Part shown: positions 29,186 to 37,228 of the stretch, in pieces
Position numbering within the stretch: position 1 is the stretch's first letter
How the letters are laid out: every line of letters starts with the position of its first letter
Assembly (NCBI RefSeq): GCF_001668725.1
Contig: NZ_LZKL01000012.1
Coordinates: 1 to 64,000 of the forward strand
Reading direction: 5' to 3'
Origin: Mycobacterium sp. E787
Lineage (GTDB): Bacteria; Actinomycetota; Actinomycetes; Mycobacteriales; Mycobacteriaceae
Length of the DNA: 64,000 nucleotides
Translations under genes and position numbers: made by a program
Notes under the pieces: generated by a model
What the model saw: only the letters and a program-made list of their open reading frames with translations
Database searches by the model: none
Told to the model about the DNA's origin: nothing

Positions 29186-29497
29186 TCAGCTTGCCGGCGG
29201 CGGCGCGGGCTCATCGGAATTCTCGGCGTGCCAGCGCAGCTCGGCGTCGCGGACCCGGCGATGGGAGTGCAGCAACCAGGCCGTCGCCACGGCGCCCAGC
29301 ACGGCGGCCACTGTCACGGCCACGGCGCCGCCGGTGACGTGCCCTGTCGCGAACGCGCACAAGCCGATCACCAGGGCGACCACGGCGACAACGGCCCCGG
29401 CCACACCGACGGTGTGGGGGCCGTGCGTGAGCGTCTCGCCCGCGTGCTGACGAAATGTGCGTGCGTGGTCAACCGGGTCAGCCTTTTGGGTCCTCAA
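29186..29497 (-). CDS. usfY: UsfY-like membrane protein
   Basis: 103 aa from a TTG with AAGGAG five bases upstream; an in-frame ATG at 29545 is an alternative. It starts with DPVDHARTFRQHAGETL, close to what I recall of UsfY, the protein encoded in the M. tuberculosis sigF operon. Two hydrophobic helices (about 31-80) and HRRVRDAELRW follow. Function unknown, but the family is tied to SigF stress response. A SigF-like promoter at 29594-29619 drives it, back-to-back with that of the HAD gene. Confidence 0.75.
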   Translation of the reverse strand: MRTQKADPVDHARTFRQHAGETLTHGPHTVGVAGAVVAVVALVIGLCAFATGHVTGGAVAVTVAAVLGAVATAWLLHSHRRVRDAELRWHAENSDEPAPPPAS

Positions 29498-29593
29498 GTT
29501 CACTCCTTGTAAAATGCTTGCTGCCAAGGTTTTTCGGCGACACACCGATTCGCCGTTTCACAACGTGGTGCCGCTTACGGCCTCCCGCAACGC

Positions 29594-29619
29594 GTACCCG
29601 CCGACCGGAGCGTGAAACG
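29594..29619 (-). promoter_or_regulatory. SigF-like promoter for the UsfY-like gene
   Basis: CGTTT, 15 bases, GGGTAC on the minus strand. It directly abuts the plus-strand site for the HAD gene (29623-29649), so both genes are probably switched on together. Confidence 0.6.
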
Positions 29620-29622
29620 ATT

Positions 29623-29649
29623 GGTGTCAGCCCGGCGCGGCGTGGGTAT
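29623..29649 (+). promoter_or_regulatory. SigF-like promoter for the HAD phosphatase gene
   Basis: GGTGT, 16 bases, GGGTAT. The -10 ends nine bases before the ATG at 29659, implying a leaderless or nearly leaderless transcript. Confidence 0.6.
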
Positions 29650-29658
29650 GCCGCGCAG

Positions 29659-30363
29659 ATGACAACCGCCGGGGCCGGTCACGGCACGCCCGCCGTCCTG
29701 TTCGATGTCGACGGAACTCTCGTCGATTCCAACTATCTGCACGTCTATGCCTGGCAGTGCGCGTTCGAAGACGAACACATGCCCGTAGCCGCCTGGAAGA
29801 TCCACCGCTGCATCGGCATGGACGGCTCCAAGTTGGTGCGCACGCTGTCCGACGACGCGCCGGCTGATGTGCAGGGCCGGCTGAGCGATGGTCACAGCCG
29901 CTATTACCGCGGCCTCATACCGCTGCTCGCACCGTTGCCCGGCGCCCGCGACTTGCTCCGGCACGTCGCCGGCCTCGGCCTGCAAGTGGTGCTGGCCAGC
30001 TCGGCGCCCGGTGACGAACTCGAGGCGCTGCGAAAGGTGCTCGACTGCGACGACGTCATCGCCGAAACGACCTCGTCACGGGACGTCGACACCGCCAAAC
30101 CCGAGCCCGGCATCGTGCAGGTCGCGCTGGACCGCGCCGGTGTGGGCGCCGATGACGCGGTGTTCGTGGGCGACGCCGTCTGGGACGCACACGCCGCGGC
30201 GGCCGCGGGGCTGCCGTGCATCGGACTGTTGAGCGGCGGCATTTCGGGTGCCGAACTGCAGGCGGCCGGGGCGACACCCATTTTCGCGGATCCGCAGGAT
30301 CTGCTCGATCAACTGGGATCCACCCGCATCGCGGCGCTACATACCGCGGGTGCGAAGCACTAG
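29659..30363 (+). CDS. HAD-superfamily phosphatase
   Basis: 234 aa. Nucleophile motif FDVDGT has Asp16 and Asp18; motif II is VVLASSAP, motif III Lys is in TAKPEPGI and motif IV is FVGDAVWD. The cap begins with SNYLHVYAWQCAF, as in beta-phosphoglucomutase/GPH-like members. Substrate unknown. The ATG is nearly leaderless behind a SigF-like promoter. Its last 27 bases overlap the 3' end of the convergent DUF6328-like gene. Confidence 0.85.
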   Translation: MTTAGAGHGTPAVLFDVDGTLVDSNYLHVYAWQCAFEDEHMPVAAWKIHRCIGMDGSKLVRTLSDDAPADVQGRLSDGHSRYYRGLIPLLAPLPGARDLLRHVAGLGLQVVLASSAPGDELEALRKVLDCDDVIAETTSSRDVDTAKPEPGIVQVALDRAGVGADDAVFVGDAVWDAHAAAAAGLPCIGLLSGGISGAELQAAGATPIFADPQDLLDQLGSTRIAALHTAGAKH

Positions 30364-30849
30364 GGGCAGCACCCACCAAAAGAACGTAAACAACGCCAGC
30401 GCACAAATTCCCGCTATCAACGCCGGCCGGTTTCCGGCCACAGAGGCGAAAACAATGACGGTCACACCGGTCAGCGCCGCGCCCAGCAGCGCCAGCCCGG
30501 CGTAGGCGCACCGGTGCGCGGCCGACACCAGGACTTGGAGACGGTGCCGCCGGAACAGCAGCCGGTGAATGCCGACCGGGGCGATCAGCAGCACCGTCGC
30601 TCCCACCGAACACCCGACCGTCGCCAGGTACACGATCCGCATCGGCTGGCTGAGAATGTCGAAGCGTTGCTGGAACGGCAACGTCAACAGGAAGCCGGTG
30701 AGCAGCTGCACCCCGGTCTGCACCACGCGCAGCTCCTGTAGCAGGCTGGTCCAATTGCGGTCCAGCCGTTCAATTTCGGTCTCACCACGCTTATCGCGGT
30801 CCCACCGCTGGTCGTCCTCGGGATGATCGACGTCCATGGTGGTGATCAT
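30337..30849 (-). CDS. DUF6328-like four-span membrane protein
   Basis: 170 aa. A hydrophilic, acidic N-terminus (DHPEDDQRWDRDKRGETEIERLDRNW) is followed by NWTSLLQELRVVQTGVQLLTGFLL. Three to four helices follow, including IVYLATVGCSVGATVLLIAP and the C-terminal FFWWVLPLVLR. The ELRVVQTGVQ block matches the DUF6328 family as I remember it; function unknown. It lies 46 bases downstream of rsfB in the same direction, probably in one operon. A second ATG 12 bases into the gene is an alternative start. Confidence 0.75.
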   Translation of the reverse strand: MITTMDVDHPEDDQRWDRDKRGETEIERLDRNWTSLLQELRVVQTGVQLLTGFLLTLPFQQRFDILSQPMRIVYLATVGCSVGATVLLIAPVGIHRLLFRRHRLQVLVSAAHRCAYAGLALLGAALTGVTVIVFASVAGNRPALIAGICALALFTFFWWVLPLVLRTRGM

Positions 30850-30895
30850 CGCACCGGCGGCCGCGAACCGATACGAAGGCTCGCGGTGGCTGCCT

Positions 30896-31264
30896 TCAGC
30901 GGTTGAGGTTGCCGTCCCGGACCGCGGTCAACGCGTCGTCCAGCGTCGGGTAGAGCGGGAAGGTTTTGTCCAGCCCGGTCAGATGAATCGGTCTCCTCGT
31001 CGCGGGTCCGCGCGCAACCACGCCGAACTCGGTGGATTTACCGAGCTTTTCATACGTCGCGGCCAGGATCTTCAAGCCGACCGAGCCGAGAAACTCCACT
31101 GCGGAGAGGTCGATGACCAGTGCTGCCGGGCCGTCCGCGACCACAGCGCCGATGGCTTGTTCGAGCGCCGGCGCGGTGACCAGATCGATTTCGCCGCTGA
31201 CGCTGACCACCGACACGCCATCGTGGTCGGTAACCAGCGTGGTAATCGAATCAGGAGCTGACAA
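30896..31264 (-). CDS. rsfB: Anti-anti-sigma factor RsfB
   Basis: 122 aa from a TTG, the length of M. tuberculosis Rv3687c. It is a STAS domain: VVSVSGEIDLVTAP, then VIDLSAVEFLGSVGLKIL. The conserved phosphorylatable serine corresponds to Ser in FLGSVG; the M. tuberculosis protein binds the SigF anti-sigma factor UsfX (RsbW) and frees SigF. Its neighbours (UsfY-like, stressosome operon, many SigF-like promoters) strongly suggest it acts on SigF here. Divergent from the stressosome operon. Confidence 0.93.
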   Translation of the reverse strand: MSAPDSITTLVTDHDGVSVVSVSGEIDLVTAPALEQAIGAVVADGPAALVIDLSAVEFLGSVGLKILAATYEKLGKSTEFGVVARGPATRRPIHLTGLDKTFPLYPTLDDALTAVRDGNLNR

Positions 31265-31416
31265 TGGCGATCCTTTGTCCCGGGCGTAAGCGTGCTGCAA
31301 GCGTAACCTGCCGTGCGAACTGCGAGAAGAATATGCCCTCGACACTTGCGACGCGACAACTCAGACTAGTCTCCCCTTTAGGCACTGCGGAGCGTGACGC
31401 GGCAACGGGAGGCCAG

Positions 31417-32310
31417 ATGTCAGATTCGTCGTCGGATTTCGGGAGCACGACCACCGCCGCGCAGACGGTCAGCGAGGGCCTGTTGCCCCAACTGGTCCAG
31501 CACCTGCGTCAGAATCGCACCGTCCTGCGGGAGGAATGGGCCCGCAGGATCACCGAGGCGCAACTGCTGACCGCGATGACCCCCGAGGAGCTGTTCTCGG
31601 AGGCCACCGCCGTCTACGACAACTACGTCGAGGTGCTCGAGACCGGTAGCGTCGAGGCGCTGCAGGCCTACGCGCGCGACCTGTCGGAACGCATCATCCC
31701 ACGGGGCGTGGAGACCGACGAGGTCCTCGGCATCGTGTTGCTGCTGCGCGACGTGCTGGCCCGCTCGCTGTTCGAGAAGTACCAGACCGACTTCGAGATG
31801 CTCAACCGGGTGCTCGACGCCTACGAGCCGGCTGCCAACCGCATCGCCAACACCGTGGGCGTCAGCTTCGTGCAGGAACGCGAGCGCATCATCCGGCAGC
31901 AGCAGGAGGCGATCCGTGAGCTGTCCACCCCGGTGCTGCAGGTGCGCGAGCAGCTGCTGATTCTGCCGATCATCGGGGTCCTCGACAGCCAGCGCGCCCG
32001 CCAGGTGACCGAACAGTTGCTGAGAGCGATCCGCGCCAACCGCGCGAAGGTCGTCGTCATCGACATCACCGGTGTGCCGACCATCGACTCCACGGTGGCC
32101 AACCACCTGGTGCAGACGGTCGACGCGTCGGGCCTGATGGGCGCGAGCGTCATCATCACCGGCCTGTCCTCGGAGATCGCCCTGACGCTGGTGACGATCG
32201 GGCTGGACCTGTCCAAGATGAACGCCGTCGGCGACCTGCAGGGCGGCATCGAAGAAGCCGAACGCCTGCTGGGCTACGAGGTCACCCGCACCGGCGAGAC
32301 CACCGGGTAG
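31417..32310 (+). CDS. rsbR: Stressosome sensor protein RsbR-like
   Basis: 297 aa. An N-terminal RsbRD-type sensory domain (residues about 20-165, LLPQLVQHLRQNRTVLREEW...) is fused by a linker helix to a C-terminal STAS domain (170-290). The phosphorylatable threonines of B. subtilis RsbRA are matched: Thr171 (RELSTPV) and Thr226/Ser225 (TIDSTVANHL). In the stressosome, RsbR and RsbS form a megadalton complex that holds RsbT. ATG with GGGAGG five bases upstream. First gene of a five-gene operon; divergent from rsfB. Confidence 0.9.
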   Translation: MSDSSSDFGSTTTAAQTVSEGLLPQLVQHLRQNRTVLREEWARRITEAQLLTAMTPEELFSEATAVYDNYVEVLETGSVEALQAYARDLSERIIPRGVETDEVLGIVLLLRDVLARSLFEKYQTDFEMLNRVLDAYEPAANRIANTVGVSFVQERERIIRQQQEAIRELSTPVLQVREQLLILPIIGVLDSQRARQVTEQLLRAIRANRAKVVVIDITGVPTIDSTVANHLVQTVDASGLMGASVIITGLSSEIALTLVTIGLDLSKMNAVGDLQGGIEEAERLLGYEVTRTGETTG

Positions 32311-32332
32311 ACATCATCAGCGCGAGCACCCC

Positions 32333-32722
32333 ATGCCAGTCCCCATCCTGAAACAGGGCGCGATCCTGATCGCAACGGTGCAGTCCGCCCTGACCGACTC
32401 CGAGACCGAGCGGCTGCGGCTCGACCTCATGGAGCGGGTCAGCAGGTTTCGCGCGCAGGGCATCATCGTCGACGTCACCGCCATCGACGTGATGGATTCC
32501 TTCGCGGCCCGGTCGCTGCGGACCATCGCGCACATGACCCGGCTGCGGGGCGCGGACACCGTCATCGTGGGCCTGCAGCCAGAGGTCGCCTTCGCGATGG
32601 TCCAACTCGGGCTGGCGTTCGACGACATGAACACCGCGCTGGACCTGGAAGAGGGCCTGGCCCTGCTGAACCGGCAACTGGGACTGCGGAAATCGACGAT
32701 CGGGCGCGATAGTGGCGGCTGA
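32333..32722 (+). CDS. rsbS: Stressosome scaffold protein RsbS-like
   Basis: 129 aa, a lone STAS domain. The phosphorylation-site serine is Ser56 in VMDSFAARS, matching B. subtilis RsbS Ser59. It forms the structural core of the stressosome with RsbR; phosphorylation by RsbT releases RsbT. Its start is 22 bases after rsbR and its 3' end overlaps the rsbT start by 11 bases, so synthesis is coupled. Confidence 0.9.
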   Translation: MPVPILKQGAILIATVQSALTDSETERLRLDLMERVSRFRAQGIIVDVTAIDVMDSFAARSLRTIAHMTRLRGADTVIVGLQPEVAFAMVQLGLAFDDMNTALDLEEGLALLNRQLGLRKSTIGRDSGG

Positions 32723-33122
32723 CGTTGTCGTCGACATCAACAATTCCGACGACATCGTCGCCGCCCGCAGAGCCGGACACGAGCTCGCCCTGGATCTCGG
32801 ATTCTCGCTGACCGACGTCACCATGATCGCCACGGCGATCTCCGAAGTCGCCCGCAACATCACCAGCTACGCGGGTCGGGGCACGGTTCATCTCTGGGTG
32901 ACCGACCGGGACGGCCGCAAGGCCCTGGTGGTGCGCGCCGAGGACGACGGCCCGGGCATCGCCGACATCGAGCGCGCGCTGGAGGACGGCTACTCGACCG
33001 GTCGCGGGTTGGGGCTGGGGCTCCCCGGAGCGCGACGGCTGATGGACCGGTTGGTCATCGACTCGACGCTGGGCCGCGGGACCGTCATCGAGATGTGGAA
33101 GTGGGTTCCCGCCCGTGCATGA
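32712..33122 (+). CDS. rsbT: Anti-sigma-type serine/threonine kinase RsbT-like
   Basis: 136 aa, GTG start overlapping rsbS. It is a GHKL ATPase: N box AISEVARNITSYAG, G1 box DDGPGI and G2 box GRGLGLGLPGARRL. RsbT phosphorylates RsbR and RsbS in the stressosome, then switches partner to activate an RsbU phosphatase. The next gene overlaps its end by 8 bases. The strict RsbR-S-T order matches the B. subtilis rsb module. Confidence 0.9.
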   Translation: MAADVVVDINNSDDIVAARRAGHELALDLGFSLTDVTMIATAISEVARNITSYAGRGTVHLWVTDRDGRKALVVRAEDDGPGIADIERALEDGYSTGRGLGLGLPGARRLMDRLVIDSTLGRGTVIEMWKWVPARA

Positions 33123-33741
33123 GAATGGGCGCTTCGGGCCGATCGAGTGGGCAAGGGCGGGTCGCCCGATGCCCAGCGAGTATCTGTCCGGCGACCAGGG
33201 CATCGCGGTCGACCTCGGCGGTGAGGCCGCACTGTTCGGCGTGGTGGACGGGCTCGGTCACGGCCCGGAAGCCGCCACGGCCGCGCTGCGCGCCGTCGAC
33301 GCGGTCAAGCGCGCGAGTTCCGAGCGGCTCGAGGTTCTGGTCCAGCTCTGCCATCGCATGCTGGGCGGCACCCGGGGTGTCGCCATGACCTTGGCGCGAG
33401 TGGATTTCGCGGCCAACACGCTGACGTGGACGGGCGTCGGCAACGTCACCGCCGATCTGGTGGCCAAGGCCCCGACCGGCATCGAGATCCGGGCCAGCGC
33501 GCGGCTGACGGCCGGGATCGTCGGCTACCGCATCCCGGAAATCAAGCCCGCCCAGACGCTTTCGATCCGTCCCGGCGACCTGCTGGTTATCAGCACCGAC
33601 GGCATCGCGGAGGATTACTTGGACCACATCGACTTTGCGGCGCATGCCGTGGTCATCGCCGAAGACCTGCTCGGTAAGCACGCCAAGGAAACCGACGATG
33701 CCATGATACTGACCGCGCGTCATCGCGGAGTTTCGACATGA
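33115..33741 (+). CDS. rsbX: PP2C-type phosphatase, RsbX-like
   Basis: 208 aa, GTG start overlapping rsbT. It is a small SpoIIE/RsbX PP2C domain: DQGIAVDLGG, GVVDGLGHGPEA (metal Asp in DGLGHG), RPGDLLVISTDGIAEDY and KETDDAMIL with the last metal Asp. RsbX dephosphorylates RsbR and RsbS and resets the stressosome. There is no regulatory domain. It overlaps the next gene by four bases (ATGA). Confidence 0.87.
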   Translation: MHENGRFGPIEWARAGRPMPSEYLSGDQGIAVDLGGEAALFGVVDGLGHGPEAATAALRAVDAVKRASSERLEVLVQLCHRMLGGTRGVAMTLARVDFAANTLTWTGVGNVTADLVAKAPTGIEIRASARLTAGIVGYRIPEIKPAQTLSIRPGDLLVISTDGIAEDYLDHIDFAAHAVVIAEDLLGKHAKETDDAMILTARHRGVST

Positions 33742-35954
33742 GCGGTAACCACGAGTTCCACGCCGAGTACGCGGCCGCGCTGCGCGCCTATCTGGACGCG
33801 CGCGACGAGGACCGCCTGTCCGTCGGCCATGAGCTCGGACGCCGTGCCTTGGAACAGCAGATCAGCATGCTCGACATCATCGAGCAGCACGTGCGGCTGG
33901 TTCTCGAGATCGCCAGGGACTACCCGGTCGAGGCGCCGGTCGCCCTCGAATTCCTCTTGCAGACGTTGGCGCCGCTCGACGTCGCAACCCGGGGATTCCT
34001 CGACGGCACCAGGCTATACGCGCGGGAGCGGGCCCGTGCCGAGGGCCTGGCCGATCGCGACAAATTCCGCACCGCCCTGGTGAATTCGCTGCAGGAGGGC
34101 TTCTTCGTCGCCGATCACGAAGGCTCGGTGGTCGAGATGAACAACGCCCTCATCGAGATCCTGGGCTACCCCGCGGCGGGCCTGCCCTACCGATGGCCGC
34201 ACCCGTGGCTGGTCGACAAGAAGACCGCCCGTGAACAGCAGTCCCTGGTCCGCAGCAACGGCAGCGCCGAGTACGAAACCCCGATCCGGCATCGGGACGG
34301 CCATCTCGCGTGGGTGATGGTCAGCATCAACGCGGTCACCGAGGCCGGCAGCGATCGAGACGTCTACGTGGGAACGATCCGGGACGTCACCGCGGAACGG
34401 GCGTTCGCCGCGCGGGAGAGCGCGGTCCTGCGGCTGGCCACGGCCGTGGCCGTGGCCAAGAGCGTCGCCGAACTGCTGTCGATCACTCTCGACGAGTGCC
34501 GGACGGCGATCGACGTTCACCGCGTGATCGCCGTTTCGTGGCCCGCAGGCGGCGGCGATCCGACCGTCCAGGTGGCCGGAGAAGCTTCCGGAACGTCTTG
34601 GCGCGCAATCGATCCCTGGTTGCGCGGCACGTTCGAGGACGCGCGCCACCAGCTGCCGCTGACGGCCAAGACCGTCGACCGGCCCGAAAACCCCGGCAAG
34701 GCGCAGGGATTGGTCGCGGTGCTGTCCAACACCGGGGACCTCGCGCTGTGGTTGGAGCTCCGGTCCCCCCGCTGGGTCAGCGCCGAGGATCGGCTGCTGG
34801 TCACGGTCCTCATCGGCCATCTCAGTCTGGCGATGCAGCACGTGCGCCAATTCGAAAGTGCCCGCGAAACTTCGCTGACCCTGCAGCGCGCCATGCTGCC
34901 CACCGTGCAGACGCCTTCCGGCTTCGCGGTGTGCTACGAACCCGCGGTCCCGCCCCTGGAGATCGGGGGCGACTGGTACGACGTGCTGCCCATCGGCGAC
35001 AACCGCATCGGCATCGTCGTCGGCGACTGCGTCGGCCGTGGTCTGCAGGCGGCCGCCACCATGGGCCAGCTCCGCAGCTCGGCACGCGCGCTGTTGATCA
35101 ACGGCGCCCAGCCGGCTCTCCTGCTCGAGCAACTTGACCTGGCGGCCTCCCTCATCCCGAATGCGTACTGCACCACGGTGTTTCTCGCGATCCTCAACAC
35201 CGAGACCGGGGTGCTGGAATACAGCAACGCGGGACACATGCCCGCGATGATCGCCGGCCCGCCGCCCGCGAACACGACCGTCCTGACCGACGCCGCGTCG
35301 GTGCCGCTCGCGGTCCGCCGGCGGGAACCGCGGCCGCAGGCCTCCCGGGTGCTGCCACCGGGCTCGACGCTGATGCTGTACACCGACGGCCTGGTCGAGC
35401 GGAAGCACGAGTCGATCGACATCGGAATCGCCCGCGCCGCAGACGTTTTGCTCGGAACGACGAAGCTGCCGCTGGAAAGCGTGCCGGAGGCGGTGGTCCG
35501 CGCGCTGGCTCCGGCGGCGGGCTACGACGACGACGTCGCGATGGTGATCTATCGGCACCTGCCGACGCAGCTCCGGATCGAAAGCGAGGCCTTCGCAGGG
35601 CAATTGGCCAATATCCGGCATCGGCTGGCGGCCTGGCTGCGCACCGCCGACGTGCCCGAAGCGACGGCCGCCGACATCGTGCTGGTGGTCAACGAAGCCT
35701 GCACCAACTGCGTCGAGCATGCCTACCGCGGACACCGCATCGGGACGATGCTGCTCGAAGCGGAAATCGCGGACGGCCAGGTCCGGACCAGGATCACCGA
35801 CGCCGGCTCCTGGAAGACCACGCCGGCCAAGCCAAGTAACGGCGGCCGCGGGCTGGTGTTGATGAGGGCCCTGAGCGACGGGGTGGAACTGCACAACACC
35901 CCGACCGGAACCACCGTCGACATCACCTTCCGCGTCCCCGCAGCGGGGCAGTGA
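33738..35954 (+). CDS. Multidomain RsbU-like phosphatase fused to a histidine-kinase-like ATPase
   Basis: 738 aa, cytoplasmic. Domains in order: RsbU-type N-terminal helical domain (about 1-95, the region RsbT binds in RsbU); PAS (about 108-215, NSLQEGFFVADHEGSVVEMN); GAF (about 225-375); PP2C/SpoIIE phosphatase (about 385-595, IGGDWYD at 409-415, YTDGLVER, YDDDVAMVIY); and a C-terminal GHKL kinase domain (N box NEACTNCVEH from 652, G box NGGRGLVL). A phosphatase and an anti-sigma-like kinase in one chain could both set and reset the phosphorylation of an anti-anti-sigma factor such as RsfB; that target is inferred. Confidence 0.9.
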   Translation: MSGNHEFHAEYAAALRAYLDARDEDRLSVGHELGRRALEQQISMLDIIEQHVRLVLEIARDYPVEAPVALEFLLQTLAPLDVATRGFLDGTRLYARERARAEGLADRDKFRTALVNSLQEGFFVADHEGSVVEMNNALIEILGYPAAGLPYRWPHPWLVDKKTAREQQSLVRSNGSAEYETPIRHRDGHLAWVMVSINAVTEAGSDRDVYVGTIRDVTAERAFAARESAVLRLATAVAVAKSVAELLSITLDECRTAIDVHRVIAVSWPAGGGDPTVQVAGEASGTSWRAIDPWLRGTFEDARHQLPLTAKTVDRPENPGKAQGLVAVLSNTGDLALWLELRSPRWVSAEDRLLVTVLIGHLSLAMQHVRQFESARETSLTLQRAMLPTVQTPSGFAVCYEPAVPPLEIGGDWYDVLPIGDNRIGIVVGDCVGRGLQAAATMGQLRSSARALLINGAQPALLLEQLDLAASLIPNAYCTTVFLAILNTETGVLEYSNAGHMPAMIAGPPPANTTVLTDAASVPLAVRRREPRPQASRVLPPGSTLMLYTDGLVERKHESIDIGIARAADVLLGTTKLPLESVPEAVVRALAPAAGYDDDVAMVIYRHLPTQLRIESEAFAGQLANIRHRLAAWLRTADVPEATAADIVLVVNEACTNCVEHAYRGHRIGTMLLEAEIADGQVRTRITDAGSWKTTPAKPSNGGRGLVLMRALSDGVELHNTPTGTTVDITFRVPAAGQ

Positions 35955-35962
35955 CGACCCAT

Positions 35963-35989
35963 CGTTTGCCCCACCCGATTGACGGGTAG
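35963..35989 (+). promoter_or_regulatory. SigF-type promoter for the heme-oxygenase-like gene
   Basis: CGTTT, 16 bases, GGGTAG, located in the gap after the stressosome operon. The -10 ends eight bases before the GTG start, again nearly leaderless. Confidence 0.7.
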
Positions 35990-35997
35990 TCATCGGC

Positions 35998-37023
35998 GTG
36001 ACCCGCACATCAATCCCGGTGGAGCCCGCGCTCCCGGCGGCACATGGACCGCTGTCGACCGCCGTCCGGCATGCGCTGGTCGGGCCACCCTCCCACGACC
36101 ATCTGGCGCGTATCGGCGCGTCCGTCCGGGACTCCGATCCCTATGGCCTGGACCTTCAGCTCGCCTTGTGCATGTGCTATGAGCTGCACTACCGGGGCTT
36201 CGCCGGCGTCGATCCGGCCTGGGAGTGGAATCCCGCGCTGCTGCAGTTGCGCGCGGAACTGGAACGGGTGTTCCTCGCGGGCGTGCGACGCGACGTCGGC
36301 CCCATCGAGCCCGACCGCACGGCGGCGGCCGAAATGGAGGCCATCTCCGTCGAACCCGCTGACGGCACCGGACCGTCGTATTACCTGCGCGACACGGGAA
36401 CCTGGCAGCACATGCGCGAATACTTCGCGCACCGGTCGCTGTATCACCTGAAAGAGGGCGACCCGCACGCATTCGCCATTCCGCGGCTGACGGGTACCGC
36501 CAAGGCGGCGTTCGTGGCCATCGAGTTCGACGAATACGGCGCCGGTCGCGGTGCGCGCCTGCATCAGCAACTCTTCGCCGACCTGATGGTGGCCGCGGAG
36601 CTGGATGCGACGTACCTCGGTTACCTCGACGCCGTCCCGGCCGAGTCGTTGGCGGCGGTGAATCTCATGTCCCTGTTCGGGCTGCACCGCTCGTTGCGGG
36701 GCGCGGCGATCGGGCATTTCGCGTCGACCGAGATCACCTCGCCCCCGGGGTCGCGCCGGATGGTGCAGGCCCTGGAGAGGATGGGGGCACCGTCGGCCTG
36801 CATCGGCTTCTACAGCGAGCACGTCGAGGCCGACGCGGTGCACGAACAGGTGGTGCGCATCGATGTCGTCGGGGATCTCGTCGCCCGGGAACCGCACCTC
36901 GACGCCGACGTGGTGTTCGGGATCAGGGCCCACGCCGCGGTGGAAAACCGCTTGGCGGAGAGACTTATGGAGTCGTGGCAGCGGGGTCAGACGTCGTTGC
37001 GCCTGCCGCTGGACTGGCCTTAG
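35998..37023 (+). CDS. Iron-containing redox enzyme, heme-oxygenase-like fold
   Basis: 341 aa, GTG start. The middle block AIEFDEYGAGRGARLHQQLF matches the heme-oxygenase-like diiron enzyme family (EYG-X-G and a His seven residues on as metal ligands). An earlier YELHYRGF and late FYSEHVEADAVHEQVV supply further candidate Glu/His ligands. Such enzymes use a non-heme di-iron centre to oxidise amines, acids or amino acids; no substrate can be assigned. The gene ends convergently with the CDGSH gene, overlapping it by 59 bases, so antisense pairing of their 3' ends is possible. Confidence 0.8.
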   Translation: MTRTSIPVEPALPAAHGPLSTAVRHALVGPPSHDHLARIGASVRDSDPYGLDLQLALCMCYELHYRGFAGVDPAWEWNPALLQLRAELERVFLAGVRRDVGPIEPDRTAAAEMEAISVEPADGTGPSYYLRDTGTWQHMREYFAHRSLYHLKEGDPHAFAIPRLTGTAKAAFVAIEFDEYGAGRGARLHQQLFADLMVAAELDATYLGYLDAVPAESLAAVNLMSLFGLHRSLRGAAIGHFASTEITSPPGSRRMVQALERMGAPSACIGFYSEHVEADAVHEQVVRIDVVGDLVAREPHLDADVVFGIRAHAAVENRLAERLMESWQRGQTSLRLPLDWP

Positions 37024-37228
37024 AATTCCGGGCCGCCCGCTTTGCCGCGCCGCGGCAACGTCGATGGCTGGTGTCGCACAACGGATAGTCGGCGCTGCGC
37101 CGGCAGGTACAGATCGCCACCATGAATCGGTCGGACTCGACGACGTCGCCGTCGGGCATCTCGATGCGTACCGGTCCGGACACCAAAACGGGTCCGCCGG
37201 CCACCACCTGTACCCGGGTGGCCGTCAT
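36965..37228 (-). CDS. CDGSH-type [2Fe-2S] protein
   Basis: 87 aa. Cluster motif CTCRRSADYPLCDTSH is the CDGSH iron-sulfur pattern (C-X-C-X2-S-X3-P-X-C-D-X-S-H) with Thr for Gly. CDGSH proteins carry a labile 3Cys-1His [2Fe-2S] cluster used for electron or cluster transfer. The ATG overlaps the HemK2 stop (ATGA), so the two are coupled. Its 3' end overlaps the heme-oxygenase-like gene, its probable partner. Confidence 0.85.
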   Translation of the reverse strand: MTATRVQVVAGGPVLVSGPVRIEMPDGDVVESDRFMVAICTCRRSADYPLCDTSHRRCRGAAKRAARNSKASPAAGATTSDPAATTP

